This document shows positions 63,026 through 64,000 of a stretch of DNA of 64,000 nucleotides, one piece after another. Both the position numbers and the translations under genes were made by a program. The notes under the pieces were generated by a model. It was not told where the DNA came from. It saw only the letters and a list, made by a program, of their open reading frames with translations, and searched no databases. Source of the stretch: Pachyseris speciosa (Eukaryota > Cnidaria > Anthozoa > Scleractinia > Pachyseridae); contig JAEMWC010000049.1 in the NCBI GenBank assembly GCA_016490735.1, forward strand, positions 1,243,501 to 1,307,500, read 5' to 3'. Within the stretch, counting starts at the first letter, position 1, and every line of letters begins with the position of its first letter.

Positions 63026-63795
63026 TTCCTCTGATTTGTTGGAAAATCAGACGTCGAAGTCTAAGAAATTTAGAATAAGGAATGGCGTTTTTGACGTGAG
63101 ATGGATGTGAACTAGATGAATACAACAAATAACTGTGAGAATCCGTGGGTTTGTAGAGCACACTGGTACATAAACCGTTGCCACTGATAGAAACTTTGAT
63201 ATCTAGAAAAGCCAGCGAAGTTTCTGAAATTTCCCAGGTATTTTTTAGAGTCGGATGAAAGGACGGAGTTTATCAATTGATTGAGTTCATCCTCGCTAGA
63301 GGAAATTGTGCAGATGTAGTCGTCAATGTAGCGACCGTAGAGTTCAGGTTTAGGGCCGTTGTACTGATTGAAGAATTGGTGCTCGAGGTAACCCGGCTAC
63401 ATAAAGATTGGCGTTGCTAGGTCCCATTTTTGTGCCCATCGCTACACCATTGATTAAGTGTTAAAACTGGTTCAGCTAGGCGGAGCAGCGTTTTCGAGCT
63501 TGGTTCCTGGACGGTGCGTCGGTCGAAAAAAGACTTAAGTGCTTGAAGACCTTCGCCGTTGGGAATGACGGTGTATAAGGATGTAATATCCATAGTGAAA
63601 ATTGGTTTTTCTTCACCGGCGAAATTGAAATCGCGGAAAATTTCAAGTGCGTGTTGACTTCTTTAATGTAACATGGCAAAGATTTGACGATGGGCACCAT
63701 AATCTTGTCTAAATAGCTAGAAACGATAGGTCGACCCGGCTGTTAGGTTTGTGGATTTTGGGTAAAACTAAAGTAAATACACGAGGTTCTCGGAG
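63026..63795 (-). pseudogene. Penelope-like reverse transcriptase part (broken)
   Basis: Pieces in several frames: LPKIHKP near 63750, a motif-A region with SLYT-like residues near 63560, and YGRYIDDYI, the catalytic YIDD, at about 63316-63342. Multiple shifts; inactive. Confidence 0.7.
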
Positions 63796-63809
63796 TAGAT
63801 TTTACTGAT

Positions 63810-64000
63810 GTCTAAATACACCACAGCTGGACATATATAGAGCAACAACAAACAACAAAAACAACAAAAACAAAAACAAATAAAAAGAAAAACAAAATAA
63901 AAGAAACCAAAAGAAGACCAAAGATAGCCAGTTGGTGTGCACGCTAGCACAAAGTGTGTCTTCATTTACATCTTTAAACATTTGAGAAAACACTGCTATA
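63810..64000. other. Shared 3' flank of the transporter copies
   Basis: Matches 6800-6995 downstream of copy A. No gene. Confidence 0.6.

Larger units (their letters stand above)
62150..63795 (-). mobile_element. 5'-truncated Penelope-like insertion with 14-bp target duplication
   Basis: TAGATTTTACTGAT stands at 62136-62149 and 63796-63809, and copy A (near 6786-6799) shows the empty site. The insert is a minus-strand Penelope copy truncated in its reverse transcriptase. 1646 bases. Confidence 0.9.

Overview
This is eukaryotic nuclear DNA, most likely from a cnidarian such as a coral or sea anemone. The evidence is spliced host exons with GT/AG borders, many microsatellites and tRNA-like repeats, several Penelope-like elements with GIY-YIG domains and hammerhead-type ribozyme motifs, and a large Polinton/Maverick. 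The species cannot be named from sequence alone.

Host frame: two tandem copies of a proton-coupled oligopeptide transporter gene (SLC15/POT family) lie on the + strand. Copy A (exons 891-1552, 2039-2426, 3353-3687) lacks its first exon because the window starts inside an intron. Copy B is complete: exons 12283-12568, 19430-20091, 50060-50447 and 59139-59497, 564 residues. The copies share introns, repeats and 3' flank, so copy A acts as an empty-site reference for later insertions in copy B. Copy B has grown to 47 kb by insertion: a nested Penelope block in intron 1 (13380-19038), about 29 kb of mobile DNA in intron 2, a cluster of Penelope fragments in intron 3, and a 5'-truncated Penelope copy downstream (62150-63795).

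The main feature of intron 2 is a 19,838-bp Polinton (25727-45564) with about 365-bp terminal inverted repeats and a perfect 6-bp target duplication. Left to right it carries: a VLTF3-like late transcription factor; a two-membrane-segment protein; an unknown gene; two fibre genes with collagen-like and phage-fibre-like repeats; a packaging ATPase; a coiled-coil protein; penton; a basic AT-hook protein; major capsid protein; a PX-like protein; adenain-like protease; a zinc ribbon with a phospholipase A2 protein; an integrase with chromodomain; a BRO-N/VRR-NUC-like fusion; an AT-hook zinc finger; and protein-primed type DNA polymerase B. Most morphogenesis genes carry one or two small frameshifts, so this copy is probably decayed (or the assembly has indel errors). 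The clearest new signal is a fixed motif, TCTAA, 11 or 12 bases, then ATG, in front of eight mostly structural genes and absent from the polymerase and other nonstructural genes. It looks like a virus-type late promoter and fits the VLTF3-like gene.

The Polinton sits inside another, older element. Left of it is a broken tyrosine-recombinase gene with a C-terminal Myb/telobox-like domain (20957-23622). On both sides is a minus-strand gene, broken in its Walker A region, that looks like a superfamily 3 helicase (24820-25720 plus 45571-46902). Together they may be a Crypton-like recombinase plus helicase mobile unit, preceded by an unusual array of GGAAC/GTTCC palindromes (20628-20953).

The stretches 7839-10227, 11169-12282 and 47850-48215 hold nothing I can name.
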